64,000 bases of DNA, taken from the NCBI RefSeq assembly GCF_900582625.1, contig NZ_UTIQ01000084.1, positions 744,001 through 808,000 on the forward strand. The letters are read 5' to 3'. Of the stretch, positions 29,533-38,723 are shown in pieces. The position numbers and the translations under genes were made by a program. This DNA comes from Pseudomonas viridiflava (GTDB lineage Bacteria; Pseudomonadota; Gammaproteobacteria; Pseudomonadales; Pseudomonadaceae). A model generated the notes under the pieces. It did no database searches. It saw nothing but the letters and a program-made list of their open reading frames with translations, and was not told the origin of the DNA. How positions within the stretch are numbered: position 1 is the first letter of the stretch; each line of letters starts with the position of its first letter.

Positions 29533-30462
29533 ATGTCAGAACCCGTTCAGCCCGATTCCCTGCGCGCCCAATTGCGACCCTTGGCCGCGGCGCATGCCGA
29601 GCCGCCAGAGGCGCAGGTTTATCGGCAGTTCTATGGGCTGAATATTCCTGGCGCCACCTGCCGCCTCGGCGTGGTGACGGTTCACGATTACGAAGTGGTG
29701 ACGCAGCTGTGGTTGCCGGCCGCGCCCACCGCCACGCTGGTGCTGCAACACGGTTACTACGACCACATGGGGTTGTATCGACACGTGATCGCCTGGGCGT
29801 TGGGCATGGGCTTTGCGGTGCTGGCGTGCGACTTGCCGGGCCATGGTTTGTCTAGCGGCCCGCGCGCCAGCATTGGCGAGTTCAGCGAGTACCAGGCCGT
29901 GTTCAAGGCCGTGCTGGCCGAAGCCGCCAGTCTCGACTTGCCGCAGCCGTGGCACTTGTGCGGACAGAGCACAGGCGGGGCGATCATTGTCGACTTTTTG
30001 CTGAATAACCCGGTGCGTGCGGAAATCGGTGAAGTGCTGCTGCTGGCGCCGCTGGTGCGCCCGCGTGCGTGGGGCTGGTCGAAGCTCAGCTACCGCGTGC
30101 TGCGCCACTTCGTCACCGAAATTCCGCGACGCTTCAGCCCTAACTCCAATGACGCCGAGTTCCTCACCTTTATTCAGGCTGATCCACTGCAACCGCTGAG
30201 TTTGCCCACTGCTTGGGTGGGCGCGTTATCGCGCTGGGTGCCGGGTATCGAACGGGCCAAGGTGATTCAGCGGCGCGTGGTGATCGTGCAGGGCGATGCA
30301 GATATGACCGTCGACTGGCGTTTCAACCTTGAGGTGCTGCGCAGCAAGTTCAGCGAGGTGACGGTGCTAATGGTGGAAGGCGGGCGGCACCACTTGGCCA
30401 ATGAAAGTGCCGAGATCAGGCAGCGCTACTTGGCGTTTTTGACTGAGCAGTTTTCGCGCTGA
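29533..30462 (+). CDS. Alpha/beta hydrolase (lysophospholipase/monoacylglycerol-lipase type)
   Basis: 309-aa cytosolic hydrolase. LQHGYYDHMGLY (oxyanion region), DLPGHGLSSGPRASI, nucleophile elbow CGQSTGG, acid GDADMTVD and histidine in EGGRHHLANE make a full Ser-Asp-His triad and the Hydrolase_4 pattern. No signal peptide. Substrate not predictable. Confidence 0.85.
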   Translation: MSEPVQPDSLRAQLRPLAAAHAEPPEAQVYRQFYGLNIPGATCRLGVVTVHDYEVVTQLWLPAAPTATLVLQHGYYDHMGLYRHVIAWALGMGFAVLACDLPGHGLSSGPRASIGEFSEYQAVFKAVLAEAASLDLPQPWHLCGQSTGGAIIVDFLLNNPVRAEIGEVLLLAPLVRPRAWGWSKLSYRVLRHFVTEIPRRFSPNSNDAEFLTFIQADPLQPLSLPTAWVGALSRWVPGIERAKVIQRRVVIVQGDADMTVDWRFNLEVLRSKFSEVTVLMVEGGRHHLANESAEIRQRYLAFLTEQFSR

Positions 30463-30472
30463 TTGTTGCCGC

Positions 30473-31246
30473 TCAAATGCCCGGATTGGCTGCCGGGTTC
30501 GGCGCCGCCGCTGCCGGCTGGCCCACCGCCAGGCCTGCACGCATCGCCTCCAGCGCCGCCTGGTAGTAGGCCTTGCCATCGGCCGATTCGGCAAACATCA
30601 CAAACTCATCCAACTCCGGGTCGGACAAGCCGCTGTACACGTACAACAGCGTGTTATCGACGTCGGCGCCAATCTGCTGCATCAACCGCTGGCGCTGGCT
30701 TTGCAGCATGCCTTGCGCCTGGCCGCCGCCGAGCAAGCCGGGAATCATCTGGCTCAGGCTGTCAGCCGCGACCCCAGCCAGCGCCAGGCTCACTTCTGCG
30801 CCCGCTTCCTTGGCCGGCAGCGCCTGGGCCAGGTGGCGAATCAACAAGGCGCGGGTGGCTTCAGCCTGAATGCGCGGAATACCGTTGGCGTGCTTGGCCA
30901 GTTCTTCCGGGCGTGTGGCATCCACTTCGGCCTGAACAATTTTGCGCCCCAGCGGTGACTGGAAAAACGCCAACGCGGGCGCCGGGTTCGGCAGCTTTTC
31001 GCGCAGGGTGGCTTCGCCGCGCTGGTCCATCGCCTCGGGGGCGAAGCGCTGGTTGCTGTTGTTGACCAGGGTTTGATAGACCGCGTCCGGCAGGCTGGAG
31101 CGGTAGCGTTCCTGTGCGGCTTTCAGGGCCGCGTTGAAGTGCGCGCGTTGTTGCGGCCAGCCGGCGGTTTCATAGAGCTGGCTGTGCTCGTCGGCCAGGC
31201 TTGGCAAGGTGCAAAACAACAAGACGAGGGCAAAGAGGGCGCGCAT
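30473..31246 (-). CDS. DUF2059 periplasmic protein
   Basis: 257 aa. Signal peptide MRALFALVLLFCTLPSLADE; two helical repeats with the DUF2059-like stretch FFQSPLGRKIVQAEVDATR and a second one, YVYSGLSDPELDEFVMFAES, GKAYYQAALEAM. The ATG at 31246 behind AGGAGT is the credible start; the frame remains open upstream through a convergent gene. The tail is Ala/Pro-rich. Function unknown. Confidence 0.8.
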   Translation of the reverse strand: MRALFALVLLFCTLPSLADEHSQLYETAGWPQQRAHFNAALKAAQERYRSSLPDAVYQTLVNNSNQRFAPEAMDQRGEATLREKLPNPAPALAFFQSPLGRKIVQAEVDATRPEELAKHANGIPRIQAEATRALLIRHLAQALPAKEAGAEVSLALAGVAADSLSQMIPGLLGGGQAQGMLQSQRQRLMQQIGADVDNTLLYVYSGLSDPELDEFVMFAESADGKAYYQAALEAMRAGLAVGQPAAAAPNPAANPGI

Positions 31247-31333
31247 AAAGACTCCTGTCGGGCAGGCCGCTATTTTCAGCGGCATGGCGTGGGCTTGTCG
31301 AGGCGCGTGAGCGGCGCTGATAGAATCGCCGGC

Positions 31334-31960
31334 ATGCCCATTCCATCCGAAACGCTTCTGCTCGATCACGCGCTGCTGACCACCCTTGTCGACAACCTCG
31401 CCGACCAGGGCTGGTCGCAGCACGACCTGTTTATTCCACAGGCTCTGACCCGCGAACTGGCCGCTGAGTGCCAACAACGTGCCGCCGATGGCCGGCTGGC
31501 GCGCGCGGGTGTCGGCCGGGGGGCCGCCACGCAAGTGCGCGAAGGCGTGCGCGGCGACAGCATTCAATGGCTGGAGCCGGGCGAAAGCGTGGCCACCGAT
31601 GCCTACCTGAGCGTGATGGATCAACTGCGACTGGCGCTGAACCAAGCGCTGTACCTGGGCTTGGACGATTACGAGAGCCACTTCGCGCTGTACCCGCCTG
31701 GTGCGTTTTACCAGCGCCATGTCGACCGTTTTCGCGATGACGACCGCCGCACCGTGTCGGCCGTGTTGTACCTGAACGAAGGCTGGCTAGCCGAGCAGGG
31801 TGGGGCGTTGCGCATTTACCCCGCCGAGCAGGCCTACGACATCGCACCCCTGGGCGGGCGACTGGTGATTTTCATGTCAGGCGAGTTGTCCCATGAAGTG
31901 CTGCCGGCGACGCGGGAGCGGTTGTCGCTGACGGGTTGGTTTCGCCGCCGAGTGGCCTAG
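31334..31960 (+). CDS. 2-oxoglutarate/Fe(II)-dependent dioxygenase
   Basis: 208 aa. Prolyl-4-hydroxylase-like fold: the Fe site HVDRF...H (HxD then the His in GELSHEVLP) and the 2-oxoglutarate-binding RERLSLTGWFRR. Start at ATG 31334; the 2OG domain fills the C-terminal two-thirds. Diverges from the DUF2059 gene (87-bp gap). In the same family, some members modify ribosomal or translation proteins, but this one's substrate is unknown. Confidence 0.82.
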   Translation: MPIPSETLLLDHALLTTLVDNLADQGWSQHDLFIPQALTRELAAECQQRAADGRLARAGVGRGAATQVREGVRGDSIQWLEPGESVATDAYLSVMDQLRLALNQALYLGLDDYESHFALYPPGAFYQRHVDRFRDDDRRTVSAVLYLNEGWLAEQGGALRIYPAEQAYDIAPLGGRLVIFMSGELSHEVLPATRERLSLTGWFRRRVA

Positions 31961-32000
31961 CTCCCCGCTGTTTTCGAAGGGCGGCCGGCGTCTGTTGCGA

Positions 32001-32543
32001 TCAGTGCCCCCACACCTTGATCGTGCCGTGCAAATCGGTGATATCGCGCACCTCCAAACTACCCAAACGACTCTCTCCGACGAACATGTCGCTGGCTACG
32101 CGCAGGCGGATGCGTTGTGCCGGCAGACCGCTGGCGATCAGTTGCTCGTTGATAGTGGTGAGATCCGGCAGGGTGAATTGCAGCTGCTGCTGGCCGTTGG
32201 CGCCGGTCACCACGTCGACCATGAGGGTGGGCTGGTTAACGCCAAAAATCGGCAGCACCAACCCCAATTGCGCCGGGCCCAGGGCAAAGCTTCCACCGGC
32301 TCCGTTGGGGCAGTCGCTGGCGGTGACGCAGCCGTTGTCGATTTTCACGTTGCGCAGCGACACGTTGCCACCGGTGTCGCTGAAGCGGATCTGGTTGATG
32401 CGCGCCTGCAAGTCGAGGCGAATGCTGATGCCGGCTTGGCCTGCCACGTCGCTCAGGGCGGGATTGTCCAGCGGCTGCAAGTCGGCCAGGCAGGGCGTGG
32501 CGAGCAGTAGAGCAAGAGCGGCAGGTGCGATTGTTTTTATCAT
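32001..32543 (-). CDS. Secreted DUF6160/FilA-like protein
   Basis: 180 aa. Signal peptide MIKTIAPAALALLLATPCLA followed by LQPLDNPALSDVAGQAGISI, the 'LSxVxGQxGI' motif of a family of exported proteins named after an Acinetobacter pilus protein (FilA). The rest is beta-rich and has two cysteines (NGCVTASDCPNG) that could pair. Family assignment from motif memory only. Start at 32543; upstream open frame is not coding-like. Confidence 0.55.
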   Translation of the reverse strand: MIKTIAPAALALLLATPCLADLQPLDNPALSDVAGQAGISIRLDLQARINQIRFSDTGGNVSLRNVKIDNGCVTASDCPNGAGGSFALGPAQLGLVLPIFGVNQPTLMVDVVTGANGQQQLQFTLPDLTTINEQLIASGLPAQRIRLRVASDMFVGESRLGSLEVRDITDLHGTIKVWGH

Positions 32544-32863
32544 GGCGGCACTTCCTTGATGGGCGACCGGCAGTCTGGCCAGCGGCTTGGCAAGGCGCCA
32601 GCGGCGCGCGCGGGTTCCCGTCGAAGGATGGGCCTGAAAGCCGCGTAAACCGGGCTTTTGCAGGTTATTGCCGGCCAAGCCACACCTTCGATAGTGGCCG
32701 GTTTTGCCCGTGTTACCGGCGGTGACCTGGAACGCCCGCCAACGCTGGAACCGTGCGCTTGAAGCGCGGGCGTTATGCCTGAACCGTCCTACACTCTGGT
32801 GGTCATTAAATGAGCAGCTCGGACAACGGGCGGTTTCTTATAAGGATCCAGGAGGGCTCAACC
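32544..32863. other. Intergenic region between divergent secreted-protein genes
   Basis: About 320 bp holding the two divergent promoters. GCGCTTGAAGCGC near 32756 is a small palindrome; GGATCCAGGAGGGCTC supplies a strong ribosome site for the next gene. No gene recognised. Confidence 0.5.
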
Positions 32864-33331
32864 ATGCACATGAAGTTGTTCACCCCGGCCGTTCAGGCTG
32901 CGCTGTTGATGGCCATGGCGTTGGGCGCCAGTTCCGCCAGCGTGGCCGCCACCACCCCCGAGCCCGCCGTGCCAATTGAAGTGACGCAAACGGCGCAGCT
33001 GTACTTTATCGAACCGCAAGATGGCGCCACCGTCGACCGCCCCTTCGCGATCAAATTCGGCCTACGCACCGTGACAGTGACGCCCGGCATGTCGCCGCCC
33101 GTGATGAGCTCGCCGGATAACCAGATTCACCTGCTGATCGACGCCCCGCCGGTGTCGGCCAACATGCCGGTGCTGCGCAGCGACCAGGTGCGATTGCTGT
33201 CGGAAGACAAAGCCGAGAAATTCATCCTGCCCAGCGGCCCGCACCGCTTGCAGCTGGTACAGACTGACAAGAACGGCGTGCTTGCGCCGCTGCCGGTGGT
33301 TTCGCCGGTGATCAACATCACCGTTAAGTGA
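32864..33331 (+). CDS. DUF4399 periplasmic protein
   Basis: 155 aa with a signal peptide ending SVAA. The DUF4399 core is YFIEPQDGATVDRPFAIKFG and HLLIDAPPV; the C-terminus LPSGPHRLQLVQTDK is also typical. ATG at 32864 follows AGGAGG by 8 nt. Short immunoglobulin-like beta fold of unknown role. Confidence 0.85.
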   Translation: MHMKLFTPAVQAALLMAMALGASSASVAATTPEPAVPIEVTQTAQLYFIEPQDGATVDRPFAIKFGLRTVTVTPGMSPPVMSSPDNQIHLLIDAPPVSANMPVLRSDQVRLLSEDKAEKFILPSGPHRLQLVQTDKNGVLAPLPVVSPVINITVK

Positions 33332-33343
33332 TTGCGCCGGGAT

Positions 33344-33414
33344 GTTGGGCTTCGCTGCGCTCAACCCAACCTACGGGGTCGGCGTAGGTTGGGTTGAGCA
33401 GCGCGAAGCCCAAC
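33344..33414. repeat. GTTGGGTT palindromic element
   Basis: 32-bp imperfect inverted repeat (arms 33344-33375 and 33383-33414; core GTAGGTTGGGTTGAGC), 7-nt spacer. A recognisable short mobile-looking repeat located between the DUF4399 gene and its terminator. Confidence 0.75.
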
Positions 33415-33445
33415 AAAAAAAGGAGGCCGAAGCCTCCCTTTTTCA
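33415..33445. terminator. Bidirectional terminator
   Basis: GGAGGC-CGAA-GCCTCC stem flanked by A run on the left and T run on the right, between the DUF4399 gene and convergent serA. Confidence 0.8.
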
Positions 33446-33579
33446 TTACAGCCATCAAGATCGAGCGAGCTAGAGCGGGGTAAGGCGAAATCGGTTTTTT
33501 AAGCGGAGTTGGCTGTAGCCAATGAGCATTCAAAAACCGATTTCAACGCCGCCCGGCCGACGCGCAGCCGATCGTCCAG

Positions 33580-34809
33580 TTAAAACAGAACGCGGCTGCG
33601 AATAGTGCCGGTCACGTGCTGGAGTTTTTCCAGCGCCAGGTCCGAGTACTCCGCATCCACGTCAATCACCACATAACCGACCTTGGCGTTGGTTTGCAGG
33701 AATTGACCCGAGATGTTGATGCCGTTGTCGGCGAACACCTTGTTGATTTCGCTCATCACACCCGGAACGTTTTCGTGGATGTGCAGCAAACGGTGCTTGC
33801 CCGGGTGCGCCGGCAGGGCCACTTCGGGGAAGTTGACCGAGGACACCGAGGTACCGTTGTCGCTGTACTTAACCAGCTTCTCTGCCACTTCCAGACCAAT
33901 GTTGGCCTGGGCTTCGGCGGTGGAACCACCGATGTGCGGGGTGAGAATGACGCGGTCCAGGCCACGCAGCGGGCTTTCGAACTCTTCGTCGTTGGACTTC
34001 GGCTCGACCGGGAACACGTCGATGGCAGCGCCGATCAGGTGTTCGTCTTTGATCGCCTGGGCCAGGTGGTCCAGCTCAACCACGGTGCCGCGTGCGGCGT
34101 TGATCAGAATGCCGCCCTTTTTCATGGCGCGGATTTCTGCTTCGCCGATCATCCACTGGGTGGACGGCAGTTCCGGCACGTGCAACGACACGATGTCGGC
34201 CATGCCCAGCAGGTCGTGCAACTTGGCAACCTGAGTGGCGTTGCCCAGCGGCAGTTTGGTCACGGTGTCATAGAAGAACACTTGCATGCCCAGCGCTTCG
34301 GCCAGAACCGACAGCTGCGTGCCGATGGAGCCGTAGCCGACGATACCGAGCTTCTTGCCGCGAATTTCGAACGAGTTGGCGGCGGACTTGATCCAGCCAC
34401 CGCGATGGCACGAGGCGTTTTTCTCCGGGATGCCGCGCAACAGCAGAATCGCCTGAGCCAGCACCAGCTCGGCGACCGAACGGGTGTTGGAGTACGGGGC
34501 GTTGAACACGGCGATGCCGCGTTCGCGGGCGGCGTCGAGGTCGACCTGGTTGGTGCCGATGCAGAAGCAACCGACGGCGATCAGCTTTTTGGCATGGTCG
34601 AACACCGACTCGGTGACCTGGGTACGCGAGCGGATGCCGAGGAAGTGCACGTCGGCGATCTTTTCTTTCAGCTCAGCGTCCGACAGGGCGCCTTTGAGGT
34701 ACTCGATGTTGCTGTAGCCGGCCGCTTTCAGCGTGTCGACAGCGTTCTGGTGCACACCTTCGAGAAGAAGGAACTTGATCTTGCTCTTGTCGAGAGAGGT
34801 CTTGCTCAT
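33580..34809 (-). CDS. serA: D-3-phosphoglycerate dehydrogenase SerA
   Basis: First committed enzyme of serine synthesis. 409 aa: substrate domain (about 10-110 and 300-330), NAD domain with Rossmann GIVGYGSIGTQLSVLAEALG, catalytic LHVPELPSTQWM and GGSTAEAQ histidine region, and a C-terminal ACT domain (about 335-409; VPGVMSEINKVFADNGINI) for serine feedback. Divergent from the D-2-hydroxyglutarate dehydrogenase gene. Confidence 0.97.
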   Translation of the reverse strand: MSKTSLDKSKIKFLLLEGVHQNAVDTLKAAGYSNIEYLKGALSDAELKEKIADVHFLGIRSRTQVTESVFDHAKKLIAVGCFCIGTNQVDLDAARERGIAVFNAPYSNTRSVAELVLAQAILLLRGIPEKNASCHRGGWIKSAANSFEIRGKKLGIVGYGSIGTQLSVLAEALGMQVFFYDTVTKLPLGNATQVAKLHDLLGMADIVSLHVPELPSTQWMIGEAEIRAMKKGGILINAARGTVVELDHLAQAIKDEHLIGAAIDVFPVEPKSNDEEFESPLRGLDRVILTPHIGGSTAEAQANIGLEVAEKLVKYSDNGTSVSSVNFPEVALPAHPGKHRLLHIHENVPGVMSEINKVFADNGINISGQFLQTNAKVGYVVIDVDAEYSDLALEKLQHVTGTIRSRVLF

Positions 34810-34926
34810 CTGAGTACCTGTTTGTCCCGGTAGAAAAGTCAGGGAAAGCCAGCGTCGCGGGCAGCCCGTTTCGGCGTCGCGCCGCTGCCGCGAAACCGAG
34901 CACAGAGCACGTTTCGCGGGGGGCGT

Positions 34927-34936
34927 ATGCTAGCAT
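34927..34936. promoter_or_regulatory. ATGCTAGCAT palindrome in the serA divergent region
   Basis: Perfect 10-bp palindrome, preceded by GGGCGT, in the gap between serA and the dehydrogenase gene; a -10-like TATGCT overlaps it. Tentative regulatory or promoter element. Confidence 0.3.
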
Positions 34937-35011
34937 GTCTTCCTTTTTACTTGCTCGGTTGCGACCTGAAAGGTTCTCAGGGCGACCATGAATTGCGTGA
35001 GAGTTCCGTAG

Positions 35012-36406
35012 ATGACCGACGTTGCCCTGATTGAACAACTCAAGACCCTGGTCGAGCCCGGCAAGGTACTCACCGACGCCGATTCGCTGAACGCCTACGG
35101 TAAAGACTGGACCAAACACTTCGCCCCCGCGCCTTTGGCCATCGTGTTTCCGAAAACCACCGAGCAGGTTCAGGCGATCGTCCGTTGGGCTAATGAACAG
35201 AAGGTTGCGCTGGTGCCATCGGGCGGGCGCACCGGGCTTTCCGCCGCTGCCGTGGCGGCCAATGGCGAAGTGGTCGTGGCGTTCGACTACATGAACCAGG
35301 TGCTCAGCTTTAACGAATTCGACCGCACCGCCGTCTGCCAGCCAGGCGTGGTGACCAAGCAACTGCAGATGTTCGCCGAAGAAAAAGGACTGTACTACCC
35401 GGTGGATTTCGCCTCCGCAGGCTCCAGCCAAATCGGCGGCAACATCGGCACCAATGCCGGCGGCATCAAAGTGATTCGCTACGGCATGACCCGCAACTGG
35501 GTGGCCGGCTTGAAAGTGGTGACCGGTAAGGGCGACCTGCTCGAGCTGAACAAAGACCTGATCAAAAACGCCACCGGCTACGACCTGCGTCAGCTGTTTA
35601 TTGGCGCTGAAGGCACGCTGGGTTTTGTTGTCGAGGCCACCATGCGCCTGGACCGCGCGCCGCAAAACCTCACCGCCATGGTGCTGGGCGCCGCCGACTT
35701 CGACTCGATCATGCCGGTGCTGCACGCCTTCCAGAACAAGCTCGACCTCACCGCCTTCGAATTCTTCTCTGACAAAGCCCTGGCCAAAATCATGGGCCGT
35801 GGCGATGTGCCGGCGCCATTCGAAACCGAGTGCCCGTTCTATGCGCTGCTGGAATTCGAAGCCACCACCGAAGAAGTCGCCGAAGCGGCGCTCGCCACCT
35901 TTGAGCATTGCGTGGAGCAAGGCTGGGTGCTGGACGGCGTGATGAGCCAGAGCGAGCAGCAGCTGCAGAATCTGTGGAAGCTGCGCGAGTACATCTCTGA
36001 AACCATCTCGCACTGGACGCCGTACAAGAACGACATCTCCGTGACCGTCGCCCAGGTGCCAGCGTTTTTGCATGACATCGACGCCATCGTTGGCGAGCAC
36101 TACCCGGATTTCGAAATCGTCTGGTTCGGCCATATCGGCGACGGCAACTTGCACCTGAACATCCTCAAACCCGACAACCTGAGCAAAGACGAGTTCTTCG
36201 CCAAGTGCGCCACGGTGAACAAGTGGGTGTTCGAGATCGTGCAGAAGTACAACGGCTCGATTTCCGCCGAACACGGCGTGGGCATGACCAAGCGCGATTA
36301 CCTGACCTACAGCCGTTCCGAGGCTGAGATCGCCTACATGAAGGCCATCAAAGCCGTGTTCGACCCGAACGGCATCATGAACCCGGGCAAGATTTTCGCC
36401 TTGTAA
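35012..36406 (+). CDS. FAD-dependent D-2-hydroxyglutarate dehydrogenase
   Basis: VAO/PCMH-fold flavoenzyme, 464 aa. PCMH FAD-binding domain (about 40-215; PSGGRTGLSAAAVA, GTNAGGIKVIRYG) and a C-terminal oxidase domain with HIGDGNLHLNIL and SAEHGVGMTKRDYL. SerA side activity makes D-2-hydroxyglutarate from 2-oxoglutarate, and in Pseudomonas this dehydrogenase is known to remove it and pull serine synthesis. The divergent serA supports that function over glycolate or lactate oxidase. Start ATG at 35012. Confidence 0.88.
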   Translation: MTDVALIEQLKTLVEPGKVLTDADSLNAYGKDWTKHFAPAPLAIVFPKTTEQVQAIVRWANEQKVALVPSGGRTGLSAAAVAANGEVVVAFDYMNQVLSFNEFDRTAVCQPGVVTKQLQMFAEEKGLYYPVDFASAGSSQIGGNIGTNAGGIKVIRYGMTRNWVAGLKVVTGKGDLLELNKDLIKNATGYDLRQLFIGAEGTLGFVVEATMRLDRAPQNLTAMVLGAADFDSIMPVLHAFQNKLDLTAFEFFSDKALAKIMGRGDVPAPFETECPFYALLEFEATTEEVAEAALATFEHCVEQGWVLDGVMSQSEQQLQNLWKLREYISETISHWTPYKNDISVTVAQVPAFLHDIDAIVGEHYPDFEIVWFGHIGDGNLHLNILKPDNLSKDEFFAKCATVNKWVFEIVQKYNGSISAEHGVGMTKRDYLTYSRSEAEIAYMKAIKAVFDPNGIMNPGKIFAL

Positions 36407-36420
36407 GCCGCTTTACTCTT

Positions 36421-36478
36421 TGTGGGAGAGGCTTGAGCCTCGATGTTTCAAAAGCTCGAGGCTGAAGCCTCTCCTACA
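36421..36478. repeat. REP doublet (variant ATCGAGGCTGAAGCC)
   Basis: Inverted repeat with arms about 36421-36443 and 36454-36478, same variant as 7034. Between the dehydrogenase and the fumarylacetoacetate-hydrolase gene. Confidence 0.8.
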
Positions 36479-36505
36479 GGGATCGCACTTTCTGGAGATT
36501 CACTC

Positions 36506-37171
36506 ATGAGCTACCAACACCGCTACCTCGACGGCACCACCATCCATTTCCCCATCGGCAAAGTGGTGTGCGTGGGCCGCAACTACGCCGAGCACGCCAA
36601 AGAACTGAACAACCCGGTGCCCACCGAGCCGCTGCTGTTTATCAAACCGGGCAGCTGCGTGGTGGAAGCCGAGGGCGGCTTCAGCATTCCGACCGACCGT
36701 GGCGGCGTGCATTACGAAGCGGAAATTGCCGTGCTGATCGGCAAGCCGCTGTCGCGTAAACCGAATCAGGAAGAAGTGCTCGACGCCATCTCCGGCTTCG
36801 CTCCGGCGCTGGACCTGACGCTGCGTGACGTGCAAGCCAAGCTCAAGGAAAAGGGTTATCCGTGGGAAGTGGCAAAGTCGTTCGACGGTGCCTGCGTGCT
36901 GGCGCCTTTTGTCAGCAGCGATGCGGTGAGCGATCTGACCGAGATCGGCATTCGTCTGAGCATCAACGGTGAAGTGCGCCAAGACGGCACCAGCGCCTCG
37001 ATGCTCAATCCAATTCTGCCGATCATTGCCCACATTGCCGGGCACTTCAGCTTGCAGCCCGGTGACGTGATTCTCACTGGCACCCCGGCCGGCGTTGGGC
37101 CATTGAACCAAGGTGATGAATTGCTGCTCGAATTGGTCGGCCATTCGAGCGTGACGACCCGCGTGCTGTAA
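36506..37171 (+). CDS. Fumarylacetoacetate-hydrolase family protein
   Basis: 221-aa single-domain FAH protein. VVCVGRNYAEHAKELNNP and the metal-binding EAEIAVLIGKPL (Glu-Glu) with later DLTLRDVQ (Asp) are present. The YcgM-like small FAH proteins act as oxaloacetate decarboxylase or acylpyruvase; which one is not clear here. The start is ATG 36506 after TGGAG. Same strand as the dehydrogenase. Confidence 0.88.
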   Translation: MSYQHRYLDGTTIHFPIGKVVCVGRNYAEHAKELNNPVPTEPLLFIKPGSCVVEAEGGFSIPTDRGGVHYEAEIAVLIGKPLSRKPNQEEVLDAISGFAPALDLTLRDVQAKLKEKGYPWEVAKSFDGACVLAPFVSSDAVSDLTEIGIRLSINGEVRQDGTSASMLNPILPIIAHIAGHFSLQPGDVILTGTPAGVGPLNQGDELLLELVGHSSVTTRVL

Positions 37172-37347
37172 ACGGCGCTGCGTACAAGCGTTGTAATCAC
37201 TGATGGGTGGGATAACCGCGAACGGCTGATGTACAGTTCGGCACCGCCCGCGCCGATGCGCGCGGGTTCGCGGTTGTTCACGGATGATCAAACCGTAATC
37301 TCCTGCTTTGGCCGCTAGCTTGCTGCTGCAGTAACAGAGAACGTCCC

Positions 37348-38274
37348 ATGCCCACCGCTCGCTCCTTTTCGTTTCGTCGCAGCTGGCCCTGGCTGCTACT
37401 CGCCTTCGTACTGCTCACCGTTGCGGTGCTCGCCTATACACAGCATTGGCTCGGCCAGGCGAAGTATTGGGCGGATGAAGACAACTTCGACTCAGCCGAG
37501 CGCGCCGCCAGCATCTGGCTTCCGGGTTACCGCCCGGTGATTCAAGCCAAACCCCTGAAAGACCTCGAGGACGATGAAACGTCGGACCTCACGTACAACC
37601 CCGACTCCAAAACCCTGTTCACCGTTACCGGCAAAGAGCCGCTGTTGGTGGAACTGAGCCTGGACGGTGAAGTGCTGCGGCGCATTGCCCTGGTGGGGTT
37701 TTCCAACCCCGAGGGCGTGGCGATGCTGAGTAACGGCAACATGGCGATCACCGACGAGCGCCGCCGTACGCTGTCGATTTTCAAGCTCGGGCCGGTGGCC
37801 CTGGAACTGCGCGCCATCGACACCCGCGAGTTTGACCTGGGCTACGCCGAGTCCGGCAACAAAGGCTTTGAAGGCATCGCCTGGGATCCCGCGCAGAAGC
37901 GCCTGCTGCTGGGCAAAGAGCGTTCGCCAACGGCGCTGTTCAGTTGGAGCAGTGACGGCACCGCCGGGTTGGCCGGGCAGATGGAGCCGCTGCCTAGCGA
38001 TGAGCTGTATATGCGCAATATCTCGGCCCTGAGCGTCGATCCGCGCACCGGCCATTCGCTGGTGTTGTCGGCCCAATCCAAGTTGCTGCTGGAAATGGAC
38101 GAGCACGGTCAGCCGGTCAGCTTTATCAGTTTGTACGGCGGCATGAACGGCCTGCACGACAGCATTCCGCGCGCCGAAGGCGTGGCCATCGATGAGCAGG
38201 GCACCATTTATATGGTCAGCGAGCCGAACCTGTTTTACGTGTTCCGCAAAGAGAAACCGGCCGACCCGTCTTAA
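37348..38274 (+). CDS. SdiA-regulated/YjiK-type beta-propeller protein, copy 1
   Basis: 308 aa. An N-terminal membrane anchor (about residues 13-33, WPWLLLAFVLLTVAVLAYT) then a propeller-like periplasmic domain; SNPEGVAMLSNGNMAITDER and VSEPNLFYVFRKE mark the SdiA-regulated family. Paralog of the gene at 45096. Situated just before the carO-like gene; PAO1 has a related gene in the same slot (memory). Confidence 0.8.
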   Translation: MPTARSFSFRRSWPWLLLAFVLLTVAVLAYTQHWLGQAKYWADEDNFDSAERAASIWLPGYRPVIQAKPLKDLEDDETSDLTYNPDSKTLFTVTGKEPLLVELSLDGEVLRRIALVGFSNPEGVAMLSNGNMAITDERRRTLSIFKLGPVALELRAIDTREFDLGYAESGNKGFEGIAWDPAQKRLLLGKERSPTALFSWSSDGTAGLAGQMEPLPSDELYMRNISALSVDPRTGHSLVLSAQSKLLLEMDEHGQPVSFISLYGGMNGLHDSIPRAEGVAIDEQGTIYMVSEPNLFYVFRKEKPADPS

Positions 38275-38357
38275 GCTTCGATTAAGGCGCTATTCAGTTT
38301 CAGTTCAGGTGCGCTGCTTAACCTAACCCCGTCATTTACCAGAACGGGATTGTCCTG

Positions 38358-38711
38358 ATGAAACTGAAAACCCAAGCACTCGCCCTGTTGTTTATTCCAT
38401 TGCTGTCCGGCGCCGCTGTGGCCGCCGGCGGTTACACCGGCCCTGGCGCCACCCAGCAAATCAACAGCGTAGCCGCTGCGCTGGATGCCGCCGACGATGC
38501 GCCGGTGGTGCTGCAAGGCCAGATCGTCAAACGCCTGAAAGGTGATCGCTACGAATTCAAAGACGCCAGCGGCACCATCGAGGTGGAAATCGACGATGAA
38601 GACTGGCCGCCACAAGCCATCTCCGACAGCGCCAAGGTCAAGCTCACCGGCGAAGTTGAGCGCGATCTGATGAGCCGTGAAGTGGACGTGGATATCGTCG
38701 AAGTGATGTAA
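38358..38711 (+). CDS. carO: OB-fold (BOF/YgiW) periplasmic protein, CarO-like
   Basis: 117 aa. Signal peptide ends AVAA; the BOF domain runs GGYTGPGATQQINSVAAA to the C-terminus, with DDAPVVLQGQIVKRL and IDDEDWPPQ. In P. aeruginosa the gene at this position (PA0320, CarO) is a calcium-regulated OB-fold protein. Name by family plus synteny; calcium response is not shown here. Confidence 0.75.
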   Translation: MKLKTQALALLFIPLLSGAAVAAGGYTGPGATQQINSVAAALDAADDAPVVLQGQIVKRLKGDRYEFKDASGTIEVEIDDEDWPPQAISDSAKVKLTGEVERDLMSREVDVDIVEVM

Positions 38712-38723
38712 ACACTTCGCCGT

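Noticed and set aside
34810..35011. Glycine or serine-type riboswitch in front of serA
   Set aside because: The gap lacks recognisable conserved blocks of any known amino-acid riboswitch.
34673..36274. 533-codon minus-strand frame opposite the D-2-hydroxyglutarate dehydrogenase gene
   Set aside because: Antisense of a confident flavoenzyme gene and runs into serA in another frame; shadow.
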